NCBI RefSeq assembly: GCF_010119545.1
Contig: NZ_JAAEAA010000028.1
Location: 1-50,748 of the forward strand
DNA: 50,748 bases
Reading direction: 5' to 3'
Source: Pontibacter fetidus
Lineage (GTDB): Bacteria; Bacteroidota; Bacteroidia; Cytophagales; Hymenobacteraceae
Made by a program: the position numbers and the translations under genes. Shown here piece after piece: positions 38,140 to 48,168 of this stretch. The notes below the pieces were generated by a model that did not search any database, was not told where the DNA came from, and saw only the letters and a list, made by a program, of their open reading frames with translations. Each line of letters begins with the position of its first letter. Position 1 is the first letter of the stretch.

Positions 38140-39432
38140 ATGGATATAATAAACTCAAAAATAGCAGTTATTGGATTAGGTTATGTAGGCTTACCATTGG
38201 CTATAGAGTTTGGTAAAAAATACAATGTGCTTGGCTTTGACATAAATAAAGAGCGGGTATCAGAGTTAAATAAAGCTAAAGACAGGACGTTGGAAGCTAA
38301 TATGAACGACCTGCTAGAGGTTATCAAAACAAAAAAAACAGATAACATAGGACTAAGTTTTTCAGCTAATAAAGAAAAACTAAGAGAATTTAATATATTT
38401 ATTGTAACGGTTCCGACACCAATTGACCATTTTAAAGCCCCGGACCTTCGACCTCTTCTGAAGGCATCAGAGATGCTAGGTTCTGTTCTTAAAGTAGGGG
38501 ATATCGTTATCTATGAATCTACAGTTTACCCAGGTTGTACAGAAGAAGATTGTGTACCTGTTTTAGAGAGAGTGTCCGGTCTAACGTTTAATAAAGATTT
38601 TTTTGCAGGCTATTCTCCTGAGCGTATCAATCCTGGTGATAAGATAAATACACTTACTAAAATCAAGAAAGTAACAAGCGGTTCAACTCCTGAAATTGCA
38701 ACACTGATAGATGAGCTTTATTGCTCTATCATAACAGCAGGTACACATAAAGCACCAAGTATAAAAGTTGCGGAAGCGGCAAAAGCTATCGAGAATGCTC
38801 AGCGTGATGTTAATATATCCTTTGTGAATGAACTTGCCTTGATTTTTGATCGGGTAGGGATTGACACCAGTGATGTAATAGAAGCTGCGAGTACGAAGTG
38901 GAATTTTTTAAAGTATAAACCAGGTTTAGTAGGAGGGCATTGTATTGGTGTTGACCCGTATTACCTGGCGCACAAAGCCGAAGCCTTAGGTTACCACCCA
39001 CAGGTTATCTTGTCTGGGCGCAGGGTAAATGATAACATGGGGCAGTTTGTGGCAAATAAAGTGGTAAAGCTCATGATCAATAAAGATATTAAAATTAAAG
39101 GGGCAAGGGCACTAATAATGGGTTTTACTTTTAAGGAGAATTGCCCGGATGTGCGAAACACCCGTGTTATAGATATTTATCAGGAACTGGTACAATTTGG
39201 TTTACATGTTGACATTGTCGACCCATGGGCTGACGGTACTGAAGTTAAGGAGGAATATGGGATTTGTATACAAAAAACGGTTAATGAAAATGTGCAGTAT
39301 AATGCCATTGTAGTGGCTGTAGCACATAACGAGTTTCTTAACTATAACTTTCAGAAGTTAAAACACAACTGTACAGTAATATTTGATACGAAAGCCTGTC
39401 TGGATAGAAGTCTGGTGGACGCGAGATTATAG
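38140..39432 (+). CDS. Nucleotide-sugar dehydrogenase (UDP-HexNAc 6-dehydrogenase, TviB/WbpA-like)
   Basis: This 430-residue NAD-dependent enzyme oxidises C6 of a UDP-sugar to the uronic acid. The Rossmann motif is IAVIGLGYVGLPLAIEFG (about residues 8-25), and the catalytic Cys268 lies in GGHCIGVDPYYLA. Overall features, including FFAGYSPERINPGDK, resemble the UDP-N-acetylhexosamine dehydrogenases of Vi and O-antigen pathways more than UDP-glucose dehydrogenase. The polymer may thus contain N-acetylhexosaminuronic acid. A partner epimerase is not in the window. It lies 106 bp after the Wzc-like gene. Confidence 0.9.
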   Translation: MDIINSKIAVIGLGYVGLPLAIEFGKKYNVLGFDINKERVSELNKAKDRTLEANMNDLLEVIKTKKTDNIGLSFSANKEKLREFNIFIVTVPTPIDHFKAPDLRPLLKASEMLGSVLKVGDIVIYESTVYPGCTEEDCVPVLERVSGLTFNKDFFAGYSPERINPGDKINTLTKIKKVTSGSTPEIATLIDELYCSIITAGTHKAPSIKVAEAAKAIENAQRDVNISFVNELALIFDRVGIDTSDVIEAASTKWNFLKYKPGLVGGHCIGVDPYYLAHKAEALGYHPQVILSGRRVNDNMGQFVANKVVKLMINKDIKIKGARALIMGFTFKENCPDVRNTRVIDIYQELVQFGLHVDIVDPWADGTEVKEEYGICIQKTVNENVQYNAIVVAVAHNEFLNYNFQKLKHNCTVIFDTKACLDRSLVDARL

Positions 39433-39531
39433 TTCACTCAGGCGCTTGTTTCCTTATTAATTTAAAAACTCCTATAGCTTATAACATTTAGAACAGAAAT
39501 GTGAAAAGCTAAATGGTTCTATTACTTCCTG

Positions 39532-40854
39532 ATGAATGAAGGTAAAAAAGGGTTGTTAAAAAATATTACATCAGTTGGTTTTGTACAAATAGCCAACTAT
39601 GTTTTCCCGATGATAACAATTCCTATAGTTTCTCGCATAGTGGGGCCGGATAAGCTTGGTGTTATAAACTTTACAGCATCTTTCATCGCTTATTTTACTC
39701 TGCTTATAGGCTTTGGATTTGATTTAACAGCCACACGCAAAATAGCTGCTGATCCTGGAAATGAAAATAATCGGAACAAAGTATTTAGCGAAGTATTTAC
39801 TTCGCAGAGCCTACTCTTTATATTTTCTTTAGTGGTCTTTATCATTTCTCTTTATACTATACCAGAGCTTAAACAGGAGAAGATGGTTGCGATATATACT
39901 TTTCTAACTTGTTTAGCAACACTTTTTACTCAGAACTGGCTGTTTCAGGCCATGCAGGATTTACCAAAAGTTGCTATACTTAATTTGTTATCAAAAGTAA
40001 TTTTTACCATTATTATTTTGATAATGGTAAAGGCTAAAGAAGACTATATCTGGCAGCCGTTAGCATTGAGTTTGTCACAGGTTTTAATAGCCATTATATC
40101 TTTTGCATGGGCAATCAAGAAATATAGGTTAAAATTCCACTTTATAAAGGTTTCCCGAAGTCTTAGGTTATTATGGGATGAAAAGACTTTCTTTTTTTCT
40201 CTATGCATAATTAGCTTATACACAACTACTAATATTGTAGTTTTAGGTATTCTTCAAGATTCAACACAGGTAGCTTATTACACATCTGCTCAGAAATTAA
40301 TTGCTATCATGCAGGCTGTAATCACTATTCCCCTGGCTCAGGCATTTTACCCCTATATTGGTAAAGCCTTTGGCGAAAGTTATGAAAGAGGAATTGAAAT
40401 TGCTCAAAAATTAATCCCTATAGTTTTTGTATTCACTTTTATAGCAGGAGTAATAATTTTTGCAGGAGCCCCAATATTTATAAAATTTTTTTATGGTGAA
40501 GCCTTTAAGCCTGCGATAGAGGTATGTAGAATATTAGCCTTTGTGCCGATGTGTATAGCTCTTGGAACGATTGCTGGAATTCATGTAATGCTAAATTTAA
40601 AAAAGGATAAATTATTTTTTAAAGTGATATGTGTAGGTGCAACAGTAAGTATATTTCTTAATATATTTTTAGTTAAGCACTTTGGATATATAGGGTCAGC
40701 TTATACATGGGCTATTACAGAGTGTTTTAACCTTGTTCTGTTAGTAGTGATGTTAAAAATACATGGTATTAGTATTTTAAATTTAACCTACTTTAAGTTT
40801 ATCTCTTATAGGGGGAAGTTAATTCTTTTGAAAAAGCTTATAATAAAAACATAA
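39532..40854 (+). CDS. Polysaccharide flippase (Wzx-like, MOP superfamily)
   Basis: This 440-residue protein has about 12 hydrophobic segments and the N-terminal pattern KNITSVGFVQIANYVFPMITIPIVSRIVG, typical of oligosaccharide flippases (polysaccharide biosynthesis protein family). It should turn the lipid-linked repeat unit from the cytoplasmic to the periplasmic face. A basic C-terminal tail is present. The gene is AT-rich and followed by an acetyltransferase gene after 5 bp. Confidence 0.9.
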   Translation: MNEGKKGLLKNITSVGFVQIANYVFPMITIPIVSRIVGPDKLGVINFTASFIAYFTLLIGFGFDLTATRKIAADPGNENNRNKVFSEVFTSQSLLFIFSLVVFIISLYTIPELKQEKMVAIYTFLTCLATLFTQNWLFQAMQDLPKVAILNLLSKVIFTIIILIMVKAKEDYIWQPLALSLSQVLIAIISFAWAIKKYRLKFHFIKVSRSLRLLWDEKTFFFSLCIISLYTTTNIVVLGILQDSTQVAYYTSAQKLIAIMQAVITIPLAQAFYPYIGKAFGESYERGIEIAQKLIPIVFVFTFIAGVIIFAGAPIFIKFFYGEAFKPAIEVCRILAFVPMCIALGTIAGIHVMLNLKKDKLFFKVICVGATVSIFLNIFLVKHFGYIGSAYTWAITECFNLVLLVVMLKIHGISILNLTYFKFISYRGKLILLKKLIIKT

Positions 40855-40859
40855 ATAAG

Positions 40860-41378
40860 ATGGGATTGTTAAAATTAGTTGCTGATACCTTCAAAATGCC
40901 TAAAGCAGTAAGAGCTTCATTGTATCCTATCAATCATAGTAAATTTAGAGGTATTTGTTATAAATTTAAATTAAAACATTGTGGATGGGGAACTACTATA
41001 GATAAATATGTAAACATTAAATTAGGACACAATCTTTCTGTAGGTGAATACTGTACTCTAAATTCTTTTATACATATATGGGCTGGCAAAGCTGGTGTTG
41101 TTATAGGTGACCGAGTAATGATAGCGTCTCATGTAGCAATAACATCATTAACTCATGATTATACATTATTAGATATGCGCTTTGCACCGGCTATAGACAA
41201 ACCTGTTTTTATTGCGGATGATGTGTGGGTAGGAGCGCATGCGGTCATAATGCCTGGAGTGAGTATCGGTAAAGGTGCTGTAATTGGTTCTGGTTCTGTG
41301 GTAACAAAGGATGTCCCAGAAAATGCTATTGCCGTTGGTGTACCAGCTAAGATTGTAAAATTTAGGAATTATAATTAA
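40860..41378 (+). CDS. Left-handed beta-helix acyltransferase (WcaF/NodL-like)
   Basis: This 172-residue protein has hexapeptide repeats forming a left-handed beta-helix, for example VGEYCTLNSFIHIWAG, VVIGDRVMIASHVAITS and DDVWVGAHAVIMPGVSIGKG, with the likely catalytic His in LTHDY (about residue 98). It ends in NAIAVGVPAKIVKFR, as in sugar O-acetyltransferases. It probably adds an acetyl or other acyl group to a sugar of the repeat unit. It is tightly packed between the flippase and the polymerase genes. Confidence 0.87.
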   Translation: MGLLKLVADTFKMPKAVRASLYPINHSKFRGICYKFKLKHCGWGTTIDKYVNIKLGHNLSVGEYCTLNSFIHIWAGKAGVVIGDRVMIASHVAITSLTHDYTLLDMRFAPAIDKPVFIADDVWVGAHAVIMPGVSIGKGAVIGSGSVVTKDVPENAIAVGVPAKIVKFRNYN

Positions 41379-41390
41379 TAAAATAACTTA

Positions 41391-42758
41391 GTGCTGGGTG
41401 CTCTACTTATTATAATAGCTATAGTCTTTTTTCTAAAAAGAAACTATTACCCTTCTTTAATAATTTTCTTTTTGTTCATGACAAGTGGCTTTCAGGTAAT
41501 ACCTGTGAGTTGGCTGATGACTGGTTTACCATTAGATAAGGGATCTGACTTAGCTATTATCTTCACAATATTTATCGTTTGCTCACGGTTTAAAGATGTT
41601 GTGAGAATAGTTAAAAATTATTTCTTGATTAAATGGTGTGTTTACCTTGTTGGGTTTTTATCAATAGTTGCTATATATAGTTTATTAGTTTTAGAATATC
41701 CACTTGTTAATGTTCTGCAGGTTTATCGGCCTTATTTATTATTATTTAGTTTTGCTGTTTTTTTTGCTGTACCGCTACGAATTTTAATGAGAGTGTTTCA
41801 TACGATTGCTCTCATCACTGTTTTTCAAAGTATATTGTTCCTGTTACAAATAATAACAGGTCAGACATTTCTTCTTTCAGCAGCAGGATCAGAAAGCTTT
41901 GCTTCTGGCTTAGTTGCAGGATCAGATTATATAAGATTCTATAACACACCAGTTTTTCTTACTCCTGTTTTATTTTACTTTTTTTTCGTTTTCAAGTTTA
42001 AATCAAAGTTTAAGCATTATTTTATTTTACTAGTTTTGATTTTAACAGTATTAGGGCCAATGCATAGGTCATATATGCTAGTAATGGTAGCTGTATTATT
42101 TATATATGTTTTGCTGCAAAAGTCTTCTAAAAAGAAATTTGTCTATAGTTCTCTAATTAGTATAACTATTTTTGCTGTATCCTTTGTGCCAATTATAAAC
42201 AGTAGACTAACTGAAGGGATTAACGACTTAGAAACGACCTGGACAGGCAAGCTAAGTCTTAATTCTATTGATGCAAATGAAAACACAACAACTTACCGTA
42301 TTGCTCATTTTATGGAGCGTTTAGATTATGTATTAAATAAACCTTTGGGCTTGGTATTTGGAATAGGGCTTATAAGCGATAATTCTCCACTAGCTAGTAA
42401 GTTGAATTTTAGTGTTGGTCTTGTTTCAGAAGAAACTGGTCAAACATCGCAGGTCGATACGGGAGACCTTGTGTGGTCTCCACTAATTTTAACCATAGGA
42501 GTGTTTGGTACAATTATGTATTTCTTATTCTACTGGAAACTAATGTTGTACTATTATAAGCACATAAATATAAGCTCTTATGCTATTGTAGGTTTTCTAA
42601 CGATACTTGTAGCTTTCTTCATTTCAATGATGGGCACTGAAATGATAAGTAATACATTCAGAGTAATGATGTTATTATTAATAGTATTAGTAATTAAGCA
42701 ACAAGAGCTTACTAAGCTTATTTTAGAAAAGAATAAGCTTAGTAAGATTCAGTCTTAA
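41391..42758 (+). CDS. Polysaccharide polymerase candidate (Wzy-like)
   Basis: This 455-residue integral membrane protein has 10-12 hydrophobic segments and a large hydrophilic loop at about residues 270-370. That is the layout of O-antigen polymerases and ligases, which are otherwise too divergent to recognise by motif. LGPMHRSYMLVMVAVLFIYV near 220 is suggestive of this family. The chosen start is GTG, 12 bp after the acetyltransferase stop; no stronger start is obvious. As the only such protein in the region, it is the best candidate for polymerising repeat units in the periplasm. Confidence 0.75.
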   Translation: MLGALLIIIAIVFFLKRNYYPSLIIFFLFMTSGFQVIPVSWLMTGLPLDKGSDLAIIFTIFIVCSRFKDVVRIVKNYFLIKWCVYLVGFLSIVAIYSLLVLEYPLVNVLQVYRPYLLLFSFAVFFAVPLRILMRVFHTIALITVFQSILFLLQIITGQTFLLSAAGSESFASGLVAGSDYIRFYNTPVFLTPVLFYFFFVFKFKSKFKHYFILLVLILTVLGPMHRSYMLVMVAVLFIYVLLQKSSKKKFVYSSLISITIFAVSFVPIINSRLTEGINDLETTWTGKLSLNSIDANENTTTYRIAHFMERLDYVLNKPLGLVFGIGLISDNSPLASKLNFSVGLVSEETGQTSQVDTGDLVWSPLILTIGVFGTIMYFLFYWKLMLYYYKHINISSYAIVGFLTILVAFFISMMGTEMISNTFRVMMLLLIVLVIKQQELTKLILEKNKLSKIQS

Positions 42759-42833
42759 TGATTCATTAAAACTAAAAAGCCTCCCTTAAACTATTATGCT
42801 CTCTCCTGTGTTGAACCAGGACCATGTAATTAT

Positions 42834-43628
42834 ATGAAACTATCCATACTTTCTCCTTCTTTTAATCAAGGAAAATATCTTGAAAAAAATATTAAAAGTG
42901 TTTTAAAACAGGATTATATAAATGTAGAGCATATAGTAATAGATGGGGGATCAACTGATGAAACAGTTGATATTTTAAAAAAATATTCACATTTAAGATG
43001 GGTCTCCGAGAAAGATGAAGGGCAGGCTGATGCGTTAAACAAAGGCCTAGAGATGGCTAAAGGAGATATTATTGGTTGGCTTAATTCTGACGATTATTAT
43101 GAAGAAAATATTTTTACAGAAGTAATAGAGCACTTCAAAGATCCTTCCTGCTTTTGGGTTATCGGAAACCTAAGTTACTATTTTGAGGAAGGAAATTTTA
43201 TAAAGAAAGGAAAAAGCCCACTGATAACATATAAGAGGCTATTGGAAAATGTTGACATTGTACGTCAGCAGCCAGCTTTTTTCAGAAGGAGTATAATTGA
43301 GCAAGTTGGTAAATGGAACAAAGAATTCCATATGTTAATGGATTATGATTTGTGGCTTCGAGTAGCTAAGCTTCATGATCCAAAAATGGTTGATTCCAAC
43401 TATGCATATTTTACAATTCAGCCGGACCAGAAAACAAACACAAGCCGCAATGTTAACATTCAACTACACGAGCTTAAGCAGTTGTTAACAAGGGAGCAAG
43501 GTAGTATGACTTATTATTATAGGCCATTGATTAAAAAAAAATGGTATCTCCTAAAGAGCCTAGTTAAACAACTACTCATAAGAGCTAGCTTAGCTAAAAA
43601 AACTGTACCCTTTTTTCTTAAGAAATAA
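42834..43628 (+). CDS. Glycosyltransferase family 2
   Basis: This 264-residue GT-A fold transferase has the nucleotide-binding motif IDGGSTDET (about residues 37-45) and the metal site as GWLNSDDYY near residue 81. LSPSFNQGKYLE at the N-terminus and EKDEGQADALNKG are typical of WfgS/WcaA-like enzymes. The linkage and sugar are unknown. Near the 3' end there is a run of nine A (43533-43541) coding for the KKK in LIKKKW. It is followed by a GT4 gene after 5 bp. Confidence 0.9.
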   Translation: MKLSILSPSFNQGKYLEKNIKSVLKQDYINVEHIVIDGGSTDETVDILKKYSHLRWVSEKDEGQADALNKGLEMAKGDIIGWLNSDDYYEENIFTEVIEHFKDPSCFWVIGNLSYYFEEGNFIKKGKSPLITYKRLLENVDIVRQQPAFFRRSIIEQVGKWNKEFHMLMDYDLWLRVAKLHDPKMVDSNYAYFTIQPDQKTNTSRNVNIQLHELKQLLTREQGSMTYYYRPLIKKKWYLLKSLVKQLLIRASLAKKTVPFFLKK

Positions 43629-43633
43629 AGAAA

Positions 43634-44734
43634 ATGAAAGTTTTGTATATGTTGGATACCCTTAATAGGGGAGGAACGGAAACATTGGTATTAGACATAT
43701 GTAAGTTTAAAGCAAAGCCTTTTGATTTAACCGTTTGTTCAGCGAAGGGTGGAGCTCTCGAAAATGATATTATAGCTTCAGGCGTTAACTATTTACAATA
43801 CGGAAGAAAATTTTCCTTTGATATTAATTCTATTCTGAAAGTAAGAAATATTCTTAAGAAGGGTAAGTTCGACTTAGTTCACACACATTTGTGGATAGAC
43901 GCTTTGTTCGTTACTATTGCTAAAGTTGGATTAAAAATTAAACTAGCTCATTCCTTTCATGCTTTTGATACTTACCGCAATAGAAAGTACTTAGCAACCA
44001 TTCGCTTCATTATGAAACGAACAGATATAAACTTTTTTGTATCAGGATTTGTAAAGGACCACTATCTTAAAAATTACAAGTCTCATTCAAATAATTATGT
44101 TTTATATAATGGTGTTAATGAGAGTAAGTTTCTGGTTGAACAGAAAGATATAAGAGATGAACTGGGCTTAAGTATAACTACTAAGGTATTTGGCATGGTT
44201 GGTAATTTCATTAATACTGGTCGAGATCAAATTACCATTTGTAGAGCGCTGCCACAAGTAATAGAAAAATATCCTGATTTTCATTTTCTTTTTATTGGTA
44301 GAAAGTCTGAAGAAAAGCCCTGGATTTTTGATGAGTGTGTAAATTATTGTAAAGAGTATGGGATACAGGGTAATGTTCATTTCTTAGGGGCAAGAACTGA
44401 TGTTCCTAGCTTAATAATGTCTTTAGATGCTTTTGTGTATGCTACAAATCATGATACTTTTGGAATAGCAATAGTAGAGGCTATGATGGTAGGATTACCA
44501 GTGCTGGCAAATGACTATTCTGTTATAAAAGAGGTTACCAAAGATGGGAAATACTGTACTTTGTACAGAACAAAAGACGTTCAAGACTTAGCAAAAAAAC
44601 TAGAATATTTAATTTTAGGTCTTGAGAGCTACAAAAATGTAGCAAAAAGAAACATATCAGAAGTACGGAAGAAATATAGTATTGTTGCTCACATAAAAGA
44701 GTTAGAGAAGCAGTATAAAAGAATTGTATGCTAA
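43634..44734 (+). CDS. Glycosyltransferase family 4
   Basis: This 366-residue GT-B fold transferase has the N-terminal LYMLDTLNRGGTETLVLDIC with the acceptor-side glycine motif. The C-terminal donor site is TFGIAIVEAMMVGLPVLAND (about residues 275-294), the EX7E element of retaining GT4 enzymes. It is cytoplasmic or membrane-associated and adds one sugar to the lipid-linked unit. Its end overlaps the next gene by 7 bp. Confidence 0.9.
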   Translation: MKVLYMLDTLNRGGTETLVLDICKFKAKPFDLTVCSAKGGALENDIIASGVNYLQYGRKFSFDINSILKVRNILKKGKFDLVHTHLWIDALFVTIAKVGLKIKLAHSFHAFDTYRNRKYLATIRFIMKRTDINFFVSGFVKDHYLKNYKSHSNNYVLYNGVNESKFLVEQKDIRDELGLSITTKVFGMVGNFINTGRDQITICRALPQVIEKYPDFHFLFIGRKSEEKPWIFDECVNYCKEYGIQGNVHFLGARTDVPSLIMSLDAFVYATNHDTFGIAIVEAMMVGLPVLANDYSVIKEVTKDGKYCTLYRTKDVQDLAKKLEYLILGLESYKNVAKRNISEVRKKYSIVAHIKELEKQYKRIVC

Positions 44735-45336
44735 AAAATATTATTGAAGATCTTGATATATATGCTTATCGAAAGGGCTGGCCTAAGTGGTCTGTACTTT
44801 TTATTCCTATTTTTTACTGGACTACTTGGCCCATTATCTCTTACAGGTTTAGCCATTGGGTGCATTATAGGGTAAATATCTTATTTTTTCGTCAAGTTTT
44901 AAAGTGCTTTTCATTCATGTCGCAGCGTTTTTTTGAAACTTTTACTAGTGTTGAAATTTCAGAAAAAGCTTTTATAGGGAAGGGAATTTTCATTGCACAT
45001 TATGGTAGTATTGTGATCAGCGAAAGAACAAGAATAGGGGATTATGTTTCTTTGCATCAAGGAGTAACATTAGGTGGAGCCGGTAGAGGTGAAGATTATG
45101 GTGACCCTGTTTTAGGCGATAGAGTGTATATTGGAGCAGGTGCTAAAGTAGTTGGTAAAGTTAATTTAGGGTCAGACATAATGATTGGGTGTAATTCTGT
45201 TGTAACTAAAAACTTCCCTGATAGCACTACTTTAGGAGGTGTACCAGCTAAAATCCTGAATTACGATGGGAGCGTAGGATTTATTCATTACCGTAATCAA
45301 AAGAATCATAACTTAGATTTGTGCAAAATACAGTAG
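44728..45336 (+). CDS. Serine acetyltransferase-like hexapeptide protein
   Basis: This 202-residue protein has an N-terminal amphipathic/hydrophobic part and a C-terminal left-handed beta-helix of the CysE type: GIFIAHYGSIVISERTRIGD, LHQGVTLGGAGRG, and GDRVYIGAGAKVVGKVNLGSD. The catalytic His is likely that in LHQGVTLGG (about residue 110). In capsule loci such proteins usually act as polysaccharide O-acetyltransferases, not in cysteine synthesis, and the location favours this. It overlaps the upstream and downstream genes. Confidence 0.85.
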   Translation: MLKNIIEDLDIYAYRKGWPKWSVLFIPIFYWTTWPIISYRFSHWVHYRVNILFFRQVLKCFSFMSQRFFETFTSVEISEKAFIGKGIFIAHYGSIVISERTRIGDYVSLHQGVTLGGAGRGEDYGDPVLGDRVYIGAGAKVVGKVNLGSDIMIGCNSVVTKNFPDSTTLGGVPAKILNYDGSVGFIHYRNQKNHNLDLCKIQ

Positions 45337-46454
45337 TAATTTTATCGTTTGAACATACACACAAGAATATTCCGCTTCAGCCATGGAAATATATTCATGA
45401 AATGGCGAAGACATTTCAAAAGAGAGACTATAAAGTAGTTATAGTCACTAATGGAGGGGATATTGGTGAATCTGAAATAGGGGGAGTGAAAGTAGTCACT
45501 TTAAGTAGTGTTTCACCTTTTTCTAAAGAATTAGAAGACTACTTAAATAATAGTAAACCGAAAGCTTTGTATTGGTGGGCATCTTCTCGCACATTTATGT
45601 ATAAAAAGCTTTTTTCTAAAATGGCCTGTCCTGTTAATCTTCTTTTTACAGGTTCTATATATTATAATTCAGAAATACTACCAGTTATTCACAAAATTGG
45701 GCGTAATAATTTAAAGACATATGTCCCTGAATTATTAACTCCCTATAACTTTACCGTTTCACTAGTGAATTCGACATATATTAGTAAAGTAATAACATTA
45801 TCTGAACGAAATAAAAGGCGGTTAAAGTTAATGGGTTGTGATGAAAGCAAAGTAGTTGTGACAGGAATTGGTAAAGAAGTAAGTGGTTATGAAGATCAGC
45901 TACCTAAAGTTAAACGAAATCCTAGACAATTACTATATATTACATCTGCAACAAAGATAAGAGGAATTGAATTTCTTCTGGATACCTTTTCTTCGCTCTT
46001 AAAGAATAATCCTACTTTAAGGTTGCGTATATTAGCTCGTCCATCTTCAGGGAATAATTCCGAACGGGTAAGATATCTATCGAGAAAGTTAAAAATAGAA
46101 GAGAACGTAGACCTTATAGAGGGATGGTTATCTCGGGCAGAGATATTTAAGGAACTTGCTTCCTGTAGAGCCTTAATTATGCCATTCCTACTTGTGCATT
46201 CCGAGATGCCAATTTCTATATTAGAAGCATTTTCTGTTGGTACTCCCGTGGTGGCCCCAGATCTTGATGGAATAACAGAGTTGGTAGAAAACAGAGGAAT
46301 TGTTTACAGACATTATAAAAAATCAGCTTTATTATCAGCGCTAGAAACTATCGTTACCGATGATGAAAAGTATAAGATTTGGTCTCAGAATGCTTCATGT
46401 TTCTGGACTAACAGGCCTGACTGGTCTAAGCTATTTGAGGATCTTGAAATATGA
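45321..46454 (+). CDS. Glycosyltransferase family 4
   Basis: This 377-residue GT-B fold protein has a divergent N-domain starting VVILSFEHTHKNIPLQPW and a C-domain with LYITSATKIRGIEFLLDTF and the donor motif EMPISILEAFSVGTPVVAPD. The start is a GTG that overlaps the acetyltransferase gene by 16 bp; no internal ATG fits better. The stop overlaps the next ATG by 4 bp. Sugar specificity is unknown. Confidence 0.87.
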   Translation: MQNTVVILSFEHTHKNIPLQPWKYIHEMAKTFQKRDYKVVIVTNGGDIGESEIGGVKVVTLSSVSPFSKELEDYLNNSKPKALYWWASSRTFMYKKLFSKMACPVNLLFTGSIYYNSEILPVIHKIGRNNLKTYVPELLTPYNFTVSLVNSTYISKVITLSERNKRRLKLMGCDESKVVVTGIGKEVSGYEDQLPKVKRNPRQLLYITSATKIRGIEFLLDTFSSLLKNNPTLRLRILARPSSGNNSERVRYLSRKLKIEENVDLIEGWLSRAEIFKELASCRALIMPFLLVHSEMPISILEAFSVGTPVVAPDLDGITELVENRGIVYRHYKKSALLSALETIVTDDEKYKIWSQNASCFWTNRPDWSKLFEDLEI

Positions 46455-47524
46455 AGAGCTTGCAGGTGTTAATGATTGGCGAGAATATACACCAATCGAA
46501 AGGTGGGATTGTAACAGTAATGAAGCAATTGCTTCATGATAGAAGTGACAGTAAACAAATAAATTATAAGCCCATTTTTACAACTGGAGACGGTTTTACT
46601 ACACCAAAAAAAGTAAGAGGTTGGCTTGTTGCTTACCTAAAATATCTTTTGTATTTACCGTCCTACAAACTTATTCATGTGCATCATGCAGCTAACCTTA
46701 ACTTCTGGCTAACAGCATTTTTTGTATATGTGGCTAAATTTTTAAGAAGAAAGGTTATTCTTCATAACCATGGTGCGGATTTTAAAGACTTTTATAACAA
46801 TTGTTCAAAAAAGAGACAGCTTAAGATTAAGGAAATATTTGAAAAGGCTTCAGCTAATATTGTTTTGTCAAACAGCTGGTTAGAATGGTACACAAACATT
46901 GCTCCAAATGCTAATTGGATCTTATTGCCAAATGCGATATCAATACCTTGTGATGTAAATGTTAAAAAGCTTATAAAAGACGAAGTTATATTAGTTTATC
47001 TTGCGAGAATAGAAGAAAGAAAAGGCTTCTATGACATGCTGGAGGTAATGCCAAAGTTCTTTAGTGCGTATCCAAATGCCCAGCTTTTTATTGCAGGTCA
47101 AGGAGACCTTATTAAGGTTAATAAACTGCTTAATGAATATAAAATATCTGATAACATTGAAGTCTTAGGTTACATTAATCAAAAGCAAAAGGACGAACTT
47201 TTAAGAAAGGCTCATCTGTTATTACTACCAAGTTATGATGAAGGATTACCTATGGCTTTACTTGAGGCTATGTCCTATGCTGTTGTGCCAATAACAACCC
47301 CGGTTGGAGGCATACCGGATGTTATTTGCAATGGAACAAATGGTCTGATGCATGAACCTGGAGATAAAGAAGGCTTGCTAAGAAGTATTGAGCAATTGCT
47401 TACTAATCCTAATGGATATTCACTTATGTCAGGCTGTGCATACAAGACAGTTGCCGACAATTTTAATCTTAAAATTTATGATGAAAGATTAAAGGATATA
47501 TATCATACATGCTTAAATCAATGA
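46451..47524 (+). CDS. Glycosyltransferase family 4
   Basis: This 357-residue GT4 enzyme starts with VLMIGENIHQSKGGIVTVM and has a typical acceptor domain followed by LVYLARIEERKGFYDMLEV and the donor motif DEGLPMALLEAMSYAVVPIT. It overlaps the previous gene (ATGA) and the following kinase-like gene, so it belongs to one translationally coupled string. The third GT4 enzyme in a row suggests a repeat unit of at least four or five sugars. Confidence 0.9.
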   Translation: MKSLQVLMIGENIHQSKGGIVTVMKQLLHDRSDSKQINYKPIFTTGDGFTTPKKVRGWLVAYLKYLLYLPSYKLIHVHHAANLNFWLTAFFVYVAKFLRRKVILHNHGADFKDFYNNCSKKRQLKIKEIFEKASANIVLSNSWLEWYTNIAPNANWILLPNAISIPCDVNVKKLIKDEVILVYLARIEERKGFYDMLEVMPKFFSAYPNAQLFIAGQGDLIKVNKLLNEYKISDNIEVLGYINQKQKDELLRKAHLLLLPSYDEGLPMALLEAMSYAVVPITTPVGGIPDVICNGTNGLMHEPGDKEGLLRSIEQLLTNPNGYSLMSGCAYKTVADNFNLKIYDERLKDIYHTCLNQ

Positions 47525-48168
47525 AGTTAAAAAGTCGATTTATTTGCTTTATAGGTATTGATGGATCTGGAAAATCAACCCTAGCTGAAATGCTTTGTGA
47601 AGATTTAAGAACAAATGGGTATAGTGTTGATTACTTGTGGCTAAGGATGAATTACCTTTTCACAAAACCCGTGCTACTCTTGTGCCGGATATTAGGCTTG
47701 ACACGTCGTCCAATTGTAAATGGGAGGAAAATAAGTGTGCACGAATTTCACCGGTCAAAATTTATAGCTAATGTTGTTCAGGTGCTTCATTCTTTTGATA
47801 CCTTTCTGCACTTTGTAGTAAGAATTTATTTCCCATTAAAGTTTACCAAAAAAGTTATAGTGTGTGACAGGTTTATCTACGATGTGTTCGCAGATTTTGC
47901 AATAGAAGCAAAGAACAAAAATGTTTTTTCCAAACGGGTTTTTAAGATGGCAAATAAGATGACGAAGAACGCAACCCTATTAATAATAAAAGTGCCAAAA
48001 GAAGAAATCTTAAAACGGAAGCCAGATGTGATAGACTATGACCTAGACTATGATTTGCGCTATAATCTTTATGAAGATATAGCAAGTTTTAAAGAAATGA
48101 ATGTAGTTGATAACACTATAGAACTAGCAGAAGTTTACCAAAAAGTTAAAAGGGTAGTAGTTGCATGA
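47521..48168 (+). CDS. Thymidylate-kinase-like P-loop kinase
   Basis: This 215-residue P-loop kinase has Walker A FIGIDGSGKST (residues 10-20) and a DRF motif (VCDRFIYDVFADF), which resembles the DRY/DRF of thymidylate kinases. Genuine tmk genes rarely sit in capsule clusters, and the central part is divergent. It may phosphorylate a sugar, polyol or nucleotide used for the polymer. A start at 47509 is possible, but the ATG at 47521 gives the ATGA overlap seen in the neighbours. It is coupled by 4 bp to a nucleotidyltransferase gene. Confidence 0.75.
   Translation: MKLKSRFICFIGIDGSGKSTLAEMLCEDLRTNGYSVDYLWLRMNYLFTKPVLLLCRILGLTRRPIVNGRKISVHEFHRSKFIANVVQVLHSFDTFLHFVVRIYFPLKFTKKVIVCDRFIYDVFADFAIEAKNKNVFSKRVFKMANKMTKNATLLIIKVPKEEILKRKPDVIDYDLDYDLRYNLYEDIASFKEMNVVDNTIELAEVYQKVKRVVVA

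Noticed and set aside
43533..43541. A9 run in a GT2 gene as a phase-variation tract
   Set aside because: Poly-A runs are common in AT-rich genes and this one lies near the 3' end, where a shift would have less effect; it is much weaker than the G9 tract.
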